Source of the DNA: an uncultured Algibacter sp.
Lineage (GTDB): Bacteria; Bacteroidota; Bacteroidia; Flavobacteriales; Flavobacteriaceae
NCBI RefSeq assembly: GCF_947490405.1
Contig: NZ_CANLGU010000008.1
Location: 1 to 64,000 of the forward strand
DNA: 64,000 bases
Direction: 5' to 3'
A model generated the notes under the pieces. The model made no database searches. It saw nothing but the letters and a program-made list of their open reading frames with translations, and was not told where the DNA came from. Position 1 is the first letter of the stretch. Each line of letters opens with the position of its first letter. Positions 28,848 to 38,003 of this stretch are shown piece by piece. A program made the position numbers and the translations under genes.

Positions 28848-28881
28848 ATAAAAAAAGCCTTGAGAATATCTCAAGGCTTTT
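28848..28881 (-). terminator. Intrinsic terminator of rplS
   Basis: A perfect 12-bp stem, AAAGCCTTGAGA (28854-28865) with TCTCAAGGCTTT (28869-28880), has a three-base loop and a T run on the minus strand. Confidence 0.9.
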
Positions 28882-28909
28882 AAACACTGCTAATGCAGCT
28901 ATATTAGTA

Positions 28910-29260
28910 TTAACGTCTACGCTCAGTAATTCTGGCTTTTTTACCAGTAAGACCTCTAAAGTAGTAAATTCTTGCTCTACGTACTTTACCACGTTTGTTA
29001 ACTTCAATTTTTTGTAATGCAGGTAAATTAATTGGGAAGATACGCTCTACACCAACAGACCCAGACATTTTTCTAATTGTAAAAGTTTCTGAACTTCCAG
29101 AACCTCTTCTTTGTATTACCGTACCTCTAAAAAACTGAGTACGTGTTTTATTACCCTCTTTAATTTCGTAGTATACTGTAATAGTATCTCCTGCAGCAAA
29201 TTCAGGTAATTCTTTTCTTGTTACAAATTCGTCTTGTACAAATTTCACTAAAGATTCCAT
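28910..29260 (-). CDS. rplS: 50S ribosomal protein L19
   Basis: The 116-residue bL19 protein at the 30S/50S interface. Clear family signatures are GDTITVYYEIKEGNKTRTQFFRGTVIQRRG, SFTIRK-like ETFTIRKMSGSVGVERIFP and a basic C-terminus (KRGKVRRARIYYFRGL...KKARITERRR). It stands alone with its own promoter and terminator instead of in the rpsP-rimM-trmD-rplS order of many bacteria; trmD is about 1.2 kb upstream on the same strand. Confidence 0.98.
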   Translation of the reverse strand: MESLVKFVQDEFVTRKELPEFAAGDTITVYYEIKEGNKTRTQFFRGTVIQRRGSGSSETFTIRKMSGSVGVERIFPINLPALQKIEVNKRGKVRRARIYYFRGLTGKKARITERRR

Positions 29261-29333
29261 ATCTTTAAATTTTAATGGATTGATTCAGAACAACATTCAC
29301 GATTCTCGCCAGAGGTTAACCCGAAATTGGCTG

Positions 29334-29363
29334 CAAAAATAAGTATTAATTCATAATCTGCAA
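29334..29363 (-). promoter_or_regulatory. rplS promoter and 70-nt leader
   Basis: On the minus strand TTG (29361-29363), 19 bases, then TATTTTTG (29334-29341) matches the Bacteroidota consensus. The transcript would carry a leader of about 65-70 nt that contains GGGTTAACC and CTGGCGAG. L19 leaders can be autoregulatory in some bacteria; here that is only a possibility. Confidence 0.65.
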
Positions 29364-29442
29364 CGTTTTATTTACATTTTTTTGGGTGTTTCTTTTTGCT
29401 GCAATATGTTTAGGTTGTTTCATGTAAAGTGTTAGCAAAAAG

Positions 29443-29573
29443 TCAGGCTATCCGCTGTATCTTTCTGCGTAGCAGTCCCGAACTTGTTTCAGGATTTTTA
29501 CAGTATTAAAAATAAGCTAAAATTTAAATGCTAACATATAAAGCTTCGCAGAAAGGATGTCGCTTCTATCCTT
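29443..29573. repeat. Dispersed repeat family 2, long imperfect palindrome
   Basis: GGCTATCCGCTG...TTTCTGCG on the left, and CGCAGAAAGGATGTCGCTTC then TATCC on the right, form inverted arms. Between them is a second hairpin, TCCCGAAC...GTTTCAGGA. The right arm read on the minus strand (GGATAGAAGCGACATCC) resembles the motif at 10954 and 11187. The rest of 29261-29624 shows nothing else. Confidence 0.55.
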
Positions 29574-29624
29574 AACACAGTTTGAATCATATATCTTTAT
29601 ATATTTAGCAAAATAATTTAATTC

Positions 29625-29801
29625 ATGCTTATAGCATTAAAATATGACCCTACGGTTGAAGATTGGTTAGTTCTTGCAGGTGGCGTTTTAGTTATTTTTC
29701 TCATAGCGTTTTTAGTAACAAAATATACTAAATATGGTGGCGGAAGTAATTATGGAATGACTAGTGAGTTTAATGATGATTTTCATGAGTTTGATGATTA
29801 A
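29625..29801 (+). CDS. Small single-pass membrane protein (58 residues)
   Basis: The ORF encodes MLIALKYDPTVEDWLVLAGG, one transmembrane helix (VLVIFLIAFLVTKY), then a Gly-rich linker and an acidic tail ending NDDFHEFDD. The composition (a membrane helix with a charged cytoplasmic tail) is protein-like, not random, and codon use fits the neighbours. I do not recognise a family. It lies between two repeat elements, with rplS and the trmD pair on the other strand. Confidence 0.6.
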   Translation: MLIALKYDPTVEDWLVLAGGVLVIFLIAFLVTKYTKYGGGSNYGMTSEFNDDFHEFDD

Positions 29802-29870
29802 TCAGCACAATCAAAAAAAGTAAGTTTTATCAATTAGTAAAAAGGTTTCTATAAAACTTTCGCAAGATCT

Positions 29871-29949
29871 GTCATTTCGAACGAAGAGAGAAATCTTATT
29901 CTAAAACCTTAATAAGTGGGATTCCTCTTCGTGCCTCATTCGGAATGAC
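29871..29949. repeat. REP-like palindromic repeat (family 1 variant)
   Basis: GTCATTTCGAACGAAGAG at the left and CTCTTCGTGCCTCATTCGG then AATGAC at the right form long inverted arms. It sits between convergent genes. Confidence 0.75.
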
Positions 29950-30016
29950 ACACCAACTTTAAAAACAATTCCAATTTTTACCTGAAAATATAGACTTTTA
30001 ATTCATATGGTTTGAT

Positions 30017-30505
30017 TTAAACACGAGTCTTAATAGGTATCCAAATCGTTTCTTCTGATTCTGGATGATTGTTTTTGTATTGGGCTCCTAAAATATTAAA
30101 ATGCGGTCTGTGGTCTAATTCATATTCAGACTTTGGTAACCAGTCTGAGTAAATATAAGTCATTAATGTGCCAATATCTTTTGCTAGCCCTTTGTAAGTA
30201 AACATTGCATACAAACCAGATGCTAAGTTTAATAGAGAGGTTCCGTTTGGTAAATCTTCAACATCCGAAACTTCTACAGTGGCCCATTTTGTAAATGTAT
30301 TATTAGGATTGAAAGTTTTAAAATAGATTTCATCATATATCAAAACTTCAAAAATATCATTACTTACAGTGTTGCTTATTTTGTTACGTATTGGCATAAA
30401 CTCAGAAAACAAGTCAAATGTTTTATTATCCATCAAAGACATAGAAATAGATTTTCCAACTAATGTTTTAGACGCTATTTCTTTTATTATTGGCGTTTGT
30501 TTCAT
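30017..30505 (-). CDS. GyrI-like effector-binding domain protein
   Basis: A 162-residue single-domain protein of the GyrI/AraC-effector-binding (SOUL-like) fold. Supporting segments are TLVGKSISMSLMDNKTFDLFSEFMPIRNKI, VEDLPNGTSLLNLASGLYAMFTYKG, and IYSDWLPKSEYELDHRPHFNIL, the usual conserved C-terminal strand pair. Members bind small hydrophobic molecules; no DNA-binding domain is fused here. It follows trmD with essentially no gap. An ATG at 30517 would overlap trmD by 11 bases; 30505 lies two bases past the trmD stop. Confidence 0.78.
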   Translation of the reverse strand: MKQTPIIKEIASKTLVGKSISMSLMDNKTFDLFSEFMPIRNKISNTVSNDIFEVLIYDEIYFKTFNPNNTFTKWATVEVSDVEDLPNGTSLLNLASGLYAMFTYKGLAKDIGTLMTYIYSDWLPKSEYELDHRPHFNILGAQYKNNHPESEETIWIPIKTRV

Positions 30506-30506
30506 A

Positions 30507-31187
30507 TTAATTTTCATCAAGTAAATCTGGTCGCCGTTCCTTGGTTCTCAAATAAGCCTGTTCTTCGCGCCATTTTTCAATCTCAGGAAAATTACCACTA
30601 AATAATAATTCTGGAACTTTCCAACCTTTATAGTCTCTAGGTTTAGTATAAATTGGAGGCGCCAATAAACCATCTTGAAACGAATCGGTTAGGGCAGAGG
30701 TTTCATTACCTAAAACACCAGGTATTAATCTAATAACGGCATCGCAAAGTACAGCAGCCCCAAGTTCGCCACCAGACAACACATAGTCACCAATTGAAAT
30801 TTCCCGTGTTATAAATTGATCCCGAACACGTTGGTCTACACCTTTATAATGTCCGCAAAGAATGATAATGTTTTCTTTTAATGAAATTTGGTTGGCTATA
30901 CCTTGTTTTAAAGTTTCGCCATCAGGTGTCATATAAATAACTTCATCGTAATGGCGTTCTGCTTGTAGTGCCGAAATACATTTATCAATCGGCTCTACCA
31001 TCATAACCATACCAGCGCCACCACCAAATTGAGTGTCATCTATAGATTTGTACCTGTCTGAGGTATAATCTCTTAAGTTGTGAAAATGGACTTCTACCAA
31101 ACCAGCTTCAATAGCGCGTTTTAAAATGGATGCTTCAAACGGGCTTTTAAGTAATTCTGGTAAAACGGTTATAATGTCTATGCGCAT
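30507..31187 (-). CDS. trmD: tRNA (guanine-N1)-methyltransferase
   Basis: A 226-residue SPOUT methyltransferase that makes m1G37 in tRNAs, preventing frameshifts. Signatures are [12 protein letters not shown] at the start, [31 protein letters not shown], and the knotted SAM site [15 protein letters not shown]. The C-terminal domain keeps the conserved [24 protein letters not shown]. It is the first gene of a pair with the GyrI-like protein. Confidence 0.97.
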   Translation of the reverse strand: MRIDIITVLPELLKSPFEASILKRAIEAGLVEVHFHNLRDYTSDRYKSIDDTQFGGGAGMVMMVEPIDKCISALQAERHYDEVIYMTPDGETLKQGIANQISLKENIIILCGHYKGVDQRVRDQFITREISIGDYVLSGGELGAAVLCDAVIRLIPGVLGNETSALTDSFQDGLLAPPIYTKPRDYKGWKVPELLFSGNFPEIEKWREEQAYLRTKERRPDLLDEN

Positions 31188-31242
31188 GTTATTTTTTGTG
31201 ATTTTGAATGTTGTGGTGAAATTTAGGGAATATTTTGAGAGG

Positions 31243-32472
31243 TTCGTTTAACGTGTTTGTGTATGATTTCGTTGCGTGTTTCAGCAACTAATTTAGCAAA
31301 TACAAACCAAATAGAAAGTCCGCGAGGATTTTCGTAAGTATGCCTTTACTAGCAATGAATTATACACAATGTTGTGCCCAGTTATTTTAATCGATATATT
31401 GTTTTATTTTTTTTTCCAAATTTGTCAAACAAACCAAGTTCAGTTCCTTTTTTCAAATCTCTACTTGCTGTAGCAGAAGAAATATCTTTAAAAACATCCA
31501 TATAGTCTTTTCTGGTAAATTCAGTTTTATTTAAGGAAACAAAATATTTTAATCTGTCCGTCTCATTTAAGGTTCTATTATTGAAGTTTAATAATTCACT
31601 TATTGAAACGTCAATAATGTTTAACATATATTCAATAAACTTAGTTGATGTTCCAGATTTATCACTTTCAGCTAAAGCTTTATAATACTTTTCCTGGTCG
31701 TTGCTAATTAAAGTTTCAAAAGGTAGAAACTCAAAAAGCGGATATTTTTCCATTAAAATTAATGTTTGCCATAGTCTTCCCATTCTTCCATTTCCATCCA
31801 AAAAAGGATGGATAAATTCCATTTCATAATGGAAAACACAACTTTTAATTAATTCGATTTCATCGGACTTTTTTAAGTATTCAAAAAGGTCTTTCATTAA
31901 GTGCGGTACATTTTCAAAAGGTGGTGCTAAATGTTCAACTTTCGCGCCTTTTACAATTCCGACACTTTGATTTCTGTATTTTCCACAAGGTTCAATTAGG
32001 CCTTCCATTAAACTTCGATGTGCTTTTAAAAATGATTTTTGGTCAGAAGGTTTGTATTCGTATAAATTTTCATAGATTTTGATGGCATTCAAAACCTCAA
32101 GAACGTCTTTTTTCGGTCCAATAACTCTTCGGTTTTCAAGAAGTGCTGTTATTTGTTCTTCTGTGAGCGTATTTCCTTCTATTTTAAGTGAAGAGTGAAT
32201 AGTTTTAATTCTATGTTGCTTTCTCAATTTTGGTGAAGGTTTGTCTAACAAGTTAGCATTTACTTCTCCGATTTTTTCAGAAATAGAAGTTATTAATTTT
32301 AAAATTAAAGATGTTATTTCGTAAGGTGGGTTCATTCTTGATACTATCATTTGATAGTATCAAAAGTACAATCATTTAACATAAATTACCTTATGAAACG
32401 TGATTTTTTAATTGGGCACAATGTTCCACGGATATGCGTCGTTTTAATGACTTATATCCGACGTTAAACGAA
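31243..32472. mobile_element. Fic-gene cassette with 12-bp terminal inverted repeats
   Basis: TTCGTTTAACGT at 31243-31254 and its exact reverse complement ACGTTAAACGAA at 32461-32472 bound a 1230-bp segment whose only gene is the Fic protein. Each end is itself an imperfect palindrome: GTGTATGATT near 31259 pairs with AATTATACAC near 31363, and CGGATAT with ATATCCG at the right end. Inner boundaries share GGGCACAAyrTT on both sides of the gene. GTTTAAC/GTTAAAC also fits the RYYYAAC/GTTRRRY ends of integron attC sites. No transposase or integrase is inside, and no clear target duplication is seen, so the mode of movement is open. Confidence 0.5.
31382..32350 (-). CDS. Fic family protein (probable AMP-transferase)
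   Basis: A 322-residue Fic protein with an intact active site HPFLDGNGRMGR, its catalytic His at residue 181. An N-terminal inhibitory helix motif SxxxEG (Ser54-Glu58-Gly59, in SSLKIEGN) makes it a class II, self-inhibited enzyme. An N-terminal Fic_N-like segment precedes it, and a winged-helix-like domain (about 265-322: FTRKDYMDVFKDISSATASRDLKKGTELGLF) follows, which is common in stand-alone chromosomal Fic proteins. Such enzymes usually transfer AMP to a protein hydroxyl; the target is unknown. The gene is alone inside an inverted-repeat cassette between trmD and pepT, which suggests acquisition. Confidence 0.92.
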   Translation of the reverse strand: MIVSRMNPPYEITSLILKLITSISEKIGEVNANLLDKPSPKLRKQHRIKTIHSSLKIEGNTLTEEQITALLENRRVIGPKKDVLEVLNAIKIYENLYEYKPSDQKSFLKAHRSLMEGLIEPCGKYRNQSVGIVKGAKVEHLAPPFENVPHLMKDLFEYLKKSDEIELIKSCVFHYEMEFIHPFLDGNGRMGRLWQTLILMEKYPLFEFLPFETLISNDQEKYYKALAESDKSGTSTKFIEYMLNIIDVSISELLNFNNRTLNETDRLKYFVSLNKTEFTRKDYMDVFKDISSATASRDLKKGTELGLFDKFGKKNKTIYRLK

Positions 32473-32508
32473 GGTAGATGAAAATTTTTACAAAGTCAAG
32501 TTTGTAAA

Positions 32509-33759
32509 TTACTTTGAGTGCTTCAAAGCAGTTAACTCTGCAATTTTGCATATTACCTCAGTGGCTTTAATCATGCTTTCTACTGGAACATACTCATAAC
32601 GCCCATGAAAATTATGTCCACCAGCAAAAATATTAGGGCAAGGTAATCCCATATAACTTAATTGCGAACCATCTGTTCCACCACGAATGGCTTTAATCAG
32701 AGGTTCAATATCTAACTGTTTCATGGCTTCTTCGGCAATATTAACAATATGCATTACAGGTTCTATTTTTTCACGCATGTTGTAATACTGATCTTTAATT
32801 TCAATAGTAATCACTTCTCGTCCGTATTGTCTGTTAAGTTCGTTTGTCAATTTAACCATCACTTCTTTTCTTGCCTCAAAATGCTCTTTATCATGGTCAC
32901 GTATAATATAATGCAATGTTGTTTCTTCAACTTCGCCTTTAATATCATGTAAATGGAAAAACCCTTGATACCCTTCAGTACGTTCTGGAGTTTCAAGTCG
33001 AGGTATAGAATTAATAAACTCAGTAGCTATATACATAGAGTTTACCATTTTATCTTTGGCATATCCTGGATGTACTATTTTACCTTTTACTTTTACCACA
33101 GCGCTAGCAGCATTAAAGTTCTCATATTCTAGTTCGCCAATTTGGCTACCGTCCATGGTATATGCCCAATCTGCTCCAAATTTTTCAACATCAAACTTAT
33201 GTGCCCCTCTACCAATTTCTTCATCGGGTGTAAAACCCACTCTAATTTCCCCATGTTTAATTTCAGGATGCTTGATTAAATACTCCATGGCCGAAACAAT
33301 TTCACAAATACCAGCTTTATCATCAGCTCCAAGAAGTGTAGTGCCATCTGTGGTGATTAAGGTTTGCCCTTTATATAAAAGTAAATCTTCAAAATAATCT
33401 GGTGATAGCACGATGTTTTCAGCTTCGTTTAAAATAATATCTTCACCATTATAATTCTCAATAATTTGAGGTTTTACATTGGCTCCTGTAAAATCTGGAG
33501 AGGTATCAAAATGAGAAATAAACCCAATTGTAGGCACTTCGTGTTCTACATTACTAGGCAATGTAGCCATGATGTAGGCATTGTTATCAATACTAACATC
33601 TGTCATCCCAATTTGCTTTAGCTCTTCAGCTAATGTATTAGCTAAATCCCATTGCTTTTTTGTACTAGGTGTTGTACTAGAATTTGGGTCGGATTCCGTA
33701 TCGATAGTAACATAACCAATAAAACGTTTTATAATGTGTGCTTTTGAAATCATATACAT
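32509..33759 (-). CDS. pepT: Peptidase T (tripeptidase)
   Basis: A 416-residue M20B zinc aminopeptidase that removes the N-terminal residue from tripeptides. Metal ligands and catalytic residues are visible in [51 protein letters not shown] and [30 protein letters not shown]. Full length, cytoplasmic. Two ATG codons two residues apart could start it. Two minus-strand bases fit either, and the difference is trivial. Confidence 0.96.
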   Translation of the reverse strand: MYMISKAHIIKRFIGYVTIDTESDPNSSTTPSTKKQWDLANTLAEELKQIGMTDVSIDNNAYIMATLPSNVEHEVPTIGFISHFDTSPDFTGANVKPQIIENYNGEDIILNEAENIVLSPDYFEDLLLYKGQTLITTDGTTLLGADDKAGICEIVSAMEYLIKHPEIKHGEIRVGFTPDEEIGRGAHKFDVEKFGADWAYTMDGSQIGELEYENFNAASAVVKVKGKIVHPGYAKDKMVNSMYIATEFINSIPRLETPERTEGYQGFFHLHDIKGEVEETTLHYIIRDHDKEHFEARKEVMVKLTNELNRQYGREVITIEIKDQYYNMREKIEPVMHIVNIAEEAMKQLDIEPLIKAIRGGTDGSQLSYMGLPCPNIFAGGHNFHGRYEYVPVESMIKATEVICKIAELTALKHSK

Positions 33760-33873
33760 AGAAATTGATAGCTGTAATGGGTTGTAATTTACAATTATTA
33801 CCCGTTAGCAAGTAACTGTATCACTATTTTTTATTTACAAGATTTCAACTTATTTTTGCATGAAATATTACTG

Positions 33874-34905
33874 ATGTACAAATCCATACTTCGCCCTTTA
33901 TTTTTTTCTTTCGATCCTGAAAAAATTCATCATTTTACTTTTTCTTTAATAAAATTTTCATCAAAAATACCAGGTCTTAAAAGTATTTTTAGAAGTTTAT
34001 ACGTTATAGATAATAAACGATTAGAAAGAGAACTTTTCGGGCTGAAATTTAAAAACCCTGTAGGGTTAGCTGCTGGTTTTGATAAGAATGCGGTTTTGTA
34101 TAATGAATTGGCAAATTTTGGTTTTGGTTTTATTGAAATAGGAACCGTAACACCAAAAGGTCAAGCTGGAAATCCCAAGAAAAGATTATTCCGATTAAAA
34201 GATGATAAAGGTATTATAAACCGAATGGGTTTTAATAATGAAGGATTAGAAGCTGCTATTTTACAGCTTAAAGGCAATAAAGGAAAATTGATTATAGGTG
34301 GTAATATTGGAAAAAACACAATTACAAAACCAGAAGATTATACCAAGGATTATTTAGAATGTTTTAACGCGCTACACCCTTATGTAGATTATTTTGTGTT
34401 GAATGTAAGTTGTCCAAACGTAGGAAGTCATGCTAAGTTAAACGACAAAGACTATTTGGAAGAATTAATAGGTGCTGTACAAAAGGCGAATAATATTTTT
34501 GAAAAACAGAAACCCATCTTATTAAAAATTGCACCAGACTTAAATAACAATCAATTAGATGAAATTGTAGAATTAGTAAGCGATACCAAACTTGATGGTG
34601 TTATAGCCAGTAATACATCAACAGATAGAGGGGGTTTAAAAGCTACAAAAGAGCAGCTAGAAACGATTGGTAATGGAGGTTTAAGTGGGCAACCCATAAA
34701 AGAAAAAAGTACTAAGGTTATACAATACCTTTCAGAAAAGAGCAATAAAGCATTCCCAATAATTGGAGTTGGAGGTATACATTCTGCTGAAGATGCTCTT
34801 GAAAAATTAGATGCAGGGGCAGACTTGGTTCAAATTTATACAGGATTCATTTATGAAGGCCCAAGTTTAATAAAATCGATAAATAAAGCGATTCTAAGCC
34901 GATAG
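33874..34905 (+). CDS. pyrD: Dihydroorotate dehydrogenase (quinone), class 2
   Basis: A 343-residue FMN enzyme that oxidises dihydroorotate to orotate, the membrane-linked step of pyrimidine synthesis. The N-terminal helices ([20 protein letters not shown]) mark the quinone-using class 2, as do [31 protein letters not shown] and the active-site Ser in [11 protein letters not shown]. The frame opens at a TTG at 33856, but TATTTTTG at 33851-33858 looks like the promoter -7 element, placing transcription start near 33865 and supporting the ATG at 33874 with a very short leader. Confidence 0.96.
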   Translation: MYKSILRPLFFSFDPEKIHHFTFSLIKFSSKIPGLKSIFRSLYVIDNKRLERELFGLKFKNPVGLAAGFDKNAVLYNELANFGFGFIEIGTVTPKGQAGNPKKRLFRLKDDKGIINRMGFNNEGLEAAILQLKGNKGKLIIGGNIGKNTITKPEDYTKDYLECFNALHPYVDYFVLNVSCPNVGSHAKLNDKDYLEELIGAVQKANNIFEKQKPILLKIAPDLNNNQLDEIVELVSDTKLDGVIASNTSTDRGGLKATKEQLETIGNGGLSGQPIKEKSTKVIQYLSEKSNKAFPIIGVGGIHSAEDALEKLDAGADLVQIYTGFIYEGPSLIKSINKAILSR

Positions 34906-34909
34906 ATTT

Positions 34910-36850
34910 CTACTTAATAATCTTTTTTACAACTTTAGTTTTACCGTTTGTCAAGGTAAGTAAATAGGTTCCTGAAGATAGACTACTAAAATCAATAGGA
35001 CTATTTGTAACAGTGCCAGAAAGAAAAGGTTGTCCAACTAGGTTAGTAATAGTAAATGTAGATATGTTTTCTATGTCACTATTTTTAATATAAAGTAAAT
35101 CGCCTTGAATAGGGTTAGGGTATACTTTGTATATGTTATCACTTATTGGAGTATGAATTGTTTTTACAAATATATTGTCAATAGCAATATCTCCTTTCCA
35201 CCCGTTTCCTCTAACTGCTCTAAAACGTACTTTTATAGTTTCGTTGGCGTATGATGATAGGTTGACATTTTTTGTTATAAAATCGTCAGTTTGATGGTCT
35301 TGTTGACTGCCATAAATAGGATCAATTACATTGTTTATATAACCTGAATCTGTTTTGATGTCAACATGTAATTCGCCAACATCTTCACCAAACATATGGT
35401 ATGAAAATTCTAGCTCACTGTTTTGATAATTTACATCAATACATGGCGAAATAAATTCTGTTATATCTCCTGGTTGCGCACCAGAGGCCTCAGCGTAGAT
35501 GTACGTGTTTAATTTATTTTCAGAATTCAAGTAATCTAAAGGACCCGTTTCACCAGATTGCGTATCACCAAAGTTAGAATACCAGTGATATCCATGTCCT
35601 GTAACATCATTACTCGTCCAACCGTGCTTTTCAAGCATATTAAAATCTTCAAAACTTTCGTCTAACAGGTCTATGTGTGTACCTACCTTTATAAAGTTAG
35701 TATACTTTTTTCTGATACTTTTAGATTTATTTGAGACCGTAAGTGTTACATCATAAATACCAGATTCAAAAGTATGTGTTGGGTTTTTGGTAGTATAATC
35801 TATTTCATTATCACCATTAATATCCCATTGCCATTCAGTCATGTTTTCACAAGTGCTTTCAAAACTAACGGTTAGAGAATTATCACAAGTTTCACTTTCA
35901 TTTACACTAATATTAGCATTAAATGATGGGCACGATAGATAATTTTTAGTAGTCATATAAAAGGCATACATTCTAGCTAATTGTTGTTCAGAGAAATGTG
36001 TTCTACAACTTTTACTTGAATAAGACATTATGTTACCAGTATCTGGAGTGTAAACATCACCATTAGCATCGGTTTGATTTCCAATGTATTCACAAGAAGT
36101 ATTAACTTTATAGCTTAACCTTGGGTCTGCAGGTGTATCACAAATACCATCACCATCCGTATCACAGTTGCTACCATCAACTAATTCAGTTGTTTGTGTA
36201 TTATTATCAGCTCCATGTGTATGAAGTAATGAGAAAAAGTGCCCTAATTCATGAGGAAGCGACGAGCCATTAGTTGCACAGTTATTTTTCATTACAACTA
36301 TGTCGTTTCTGCCTATGTTATCACTATACCCACAAATACTTTCCTTAGACTCATTTTCAATATAATTTGTAAAGTACATATTTATTAAACCAGGAACATA
36401 ATGTGTGTCTGTAAAACTTTTTTCATCTCCTCTTTTAAAATGACATAATGCATCATCATCTATGTACTCAATACCATCACAGATAAAAAAATCTAAATTT
36501 GCTTCATTGTAAATAGCATTTAAATTTGAGAAAGTCTCATCCAAATCTAAAGTACTTAAACCACCCGAACCATCAGAATTTCTAATGATATAAACTTTTA
36601 CAGGAATGGAATTTATAGTTTTAGCAGGTACTGTACCTTTTGAATGATTAGTGGACAAAAACTCGCTTTCAAATGTTTTTAATTGAGGTTTAATGCTTTC
36701 GTAAAACGCTAGAGATTTTGAAGAGGTAATGTTACCACAAGATGCTTCTTGTTTATTCTGAGAAAATAAAAGATGAGGAATCGATAGGAGTATCGATAAT
36801 ACCAGAAATTTTAGTTTGTAGGTTAATATATTCATTTGGGATGAAAACAT
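34910..36850 (-). CDS. Secreted zinc metalloprotease (pappalysin/M43-like) with PKD domain and T9SS tail
   Basis: A 646-residue secreted protease. A signal peptide (ending LLFSQ) is followed by an M43B-type metalloprotease domain with zinc site HELGHFFSLLHTH starting at His200, and a downstream NIMSYSSKSCR Met-turn. Next are a PKD-like domain (about 310-385: VSFESTCENMTEWQWDINGD...THTFESGIYDVTLTV), a MAM/jelly-roll-like domain (about 400-565) and a T9SS C-terminal tail (YPNPIQGDLLYI...GTYLLTL...KKIIK). It is exported through the type IX system to degrade proteins. A start at the ATG 15 bases downstream (36835) is equally possible. It converges on pyrD with only four bases between. Confidence 0.9.
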   Translation of the reverse strand: MFSSQMNILTYKLKFLVLSILLSIPHLLFSQNKQEASCGNITSSKSLAFYESIKPQLKTFESEFLSTNHSKGTVPAKTINSIPVKVYIIRNSDGSGGLSTLDLDETFSNLNAIYNEANLDFFICDGIEYIDDDALCHFKRGDEKSFTDTHYVPGLINMYFTNYIENESKESICGYSDNIGRNDIVVMKNNCATNGSSLPHELGHFFSLLHTHGADNNTQTTELVDGSNCDTDGDGICDTPADPRLSYKVNTSCEYIGNQTDANGDVYTPDTGNIMSYSSKSCRTHFSEQQLARMYAFYMTTKNYLSCPSFNANISVNESETCDNSLTVSFESTCENMTEWQWDINGDNEIDYTTKNPTHTFESGIYDVTLTVSNKSKSIRKKYTNFIKVGTHIDLLDESFEDFNMLEKHGWTSNDVTGHGYHWYSNFGDTQSGETGPLDYLNSENKLNTYIYAEASGAQPGDITEFISPCIDVNYQNSELEFSYHMFGEDVGELHVDIKTDSGYINNVIDPIYGSQQDHQTDDFITKNVNLSSYANETIKVRFRAVRGNGWKGDIAIDNIFVKTIHTPISDNIYKVYPNPIQGDLLYIKNSDIENISTFTITNLVGQPFLSGTVTNSPIDFSSLSSGTYLLTLTNGKTKVVKKIIK

Positions 36851-36886
36851 TTATAGTCAAATGTATACCGAAATGAATGTTCATTA

Positions 36887-36936
36887 GAAAAAAAACGTTA
36901 AAATGTTAATATAGTCGATTACTTAACATTTTAACG
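36887..36936 (-). terminator. Intrinsic terminator of the Spondin_N gene
   Basis: CGTTAAAATGTTAA (36896-36909) pairs perfectly with TTAACATTTTAACG (36923-36936) around a 13-base loop. A run of T follows on the minus strand. Confidence 0.8.
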
Positions 36937-36984
36937 CCTTTTTTGTTAACAATTCAATAAAATAAATTGTTTTGAATACAAGAA

Positions 36985-37899
36985 TTAGTCTATCACAAGT
37001 TTTTGAGTATGACTAGTTCCTTTTTTATCAGATACTTTAAGTAGAAATATACCTTTGCTTGTATTTGATAAATCTATGTTTAATTTTGAAAGGTTTTGTT
37101 TTACTTTAACTTGTTTTACTAGGTTACCTAAAACACTATAAACTTCAATTTTTTCTAAATCCATATTTTGAATGTTTGAAATAGTAACATTGCCTTTACT
37201 AGGATTTGGGTAGATACTTATATTTTCTAACGCAGAAGTTTCACTTGAACTAAGAACAGTGTCTAGGTTTATAGTAAGTTGTGCTACTTTTTCCATATTA
37301 AAAGGCGCAACACCTCTAATATTTGTTATAACACCTTGAGGGCTAGTTGCTGCATTGTTTAATGAATAAGTAGAGCCTTCTTCAGTACCAGCATCATAAG
37401 GGTAAAGGTCCATAGTAATAGAATTTTGCCAAGTTCCACCACTTCTTAAATCTAAGCTATTAACTACAATCAACCAATCTGGACTTGGCGCAATCATAGA
37501 TAAGAGTGTAAGTAAAGGATAGTCTTCACTAACTTGTACAGTAAAATTTATTTCTGTTCCAGCGTTTAGAAACAAGTCTCCAGCATTTATAAATTGTTCA
37601 GCATCGTTTGCATCTAGGGCATCCTGTATATCGTTATTTCTAAATACAGACCAAGCACCTAATTCAGCAATGTTTTCAACACCAGTAGTAGCAGTGCCTC
37701 CTGCTTGTGCAAATGTTACATTACTGTTATGGTTAGCACCAACAAGGTCTGACCAATGCGCATTACCTGGAAGGGCATTACCACCATTATGATCAGTAGC
37801 ATTCCAATAATTGGTGAACTTAATATTATAGATAGCTGTACTTTGGCCATAAACAAATGTGCAAATTAGAAATGATAAAAGGATAGTAATTTTTTTCAT
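36985..37899 (-). CDS. Secreted Spondin_N domain protein with T9SS tail
   Basis: A 304-residue protein. A signal peptide (ending FVYGQ) is followed by a Spondin_N-like domain (about 22-210) with YNIKFTNYWNATDHNG, HWSDLVGANHNSNVTF and the diagnostic MIAPSPDWLIVVNSLDL. The C-terminal 80 residues are a T9SS sorting domain (IYPNPSKGNVTISNI...KGIFLLKV). Spondin_N in animals mediates cell-matrix contacts; bacterial secreted forms are uncharacterised, so a surface-adhesion role is only a guess. Confidence 0.87.
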   Translation of the reverse strand: MKKITILLSFLICTFVYGQSTAIYNIKFTNYWNATDHNGGNALPGNAHWSDLVGANHNSNVTFAQAGGTATTGVENIAELGAWSVFRNNDIQDALDANDAEQFINAGDLFLNAGTEINFTVQVSEDYPLLTLLSMIAPSPDWLIVVNSLDLRSGGTWQNSITMDLYPYDAGTEEGSTYSLNNAATSPQGVITNIRGVAPFNMEKVAQLTINLDTVLSSSETSALENISIYPNPSKGNVTISNIQNMDLEKIEVYSVLGNLVKQVKVKQNLSKLNIDLSNTSKGIFLLKVSDKKGTSHTQKLVID

Positions 37900-38003
37900 A
37901 ATTGTATTTTGAAGGATTAATATTTGACTTGTGTCGTTATAAATATATAAACCTTACATTCTTAAAAATAATAGTATTTTTATCAACTGAATTTTTTATA
38001 GGA

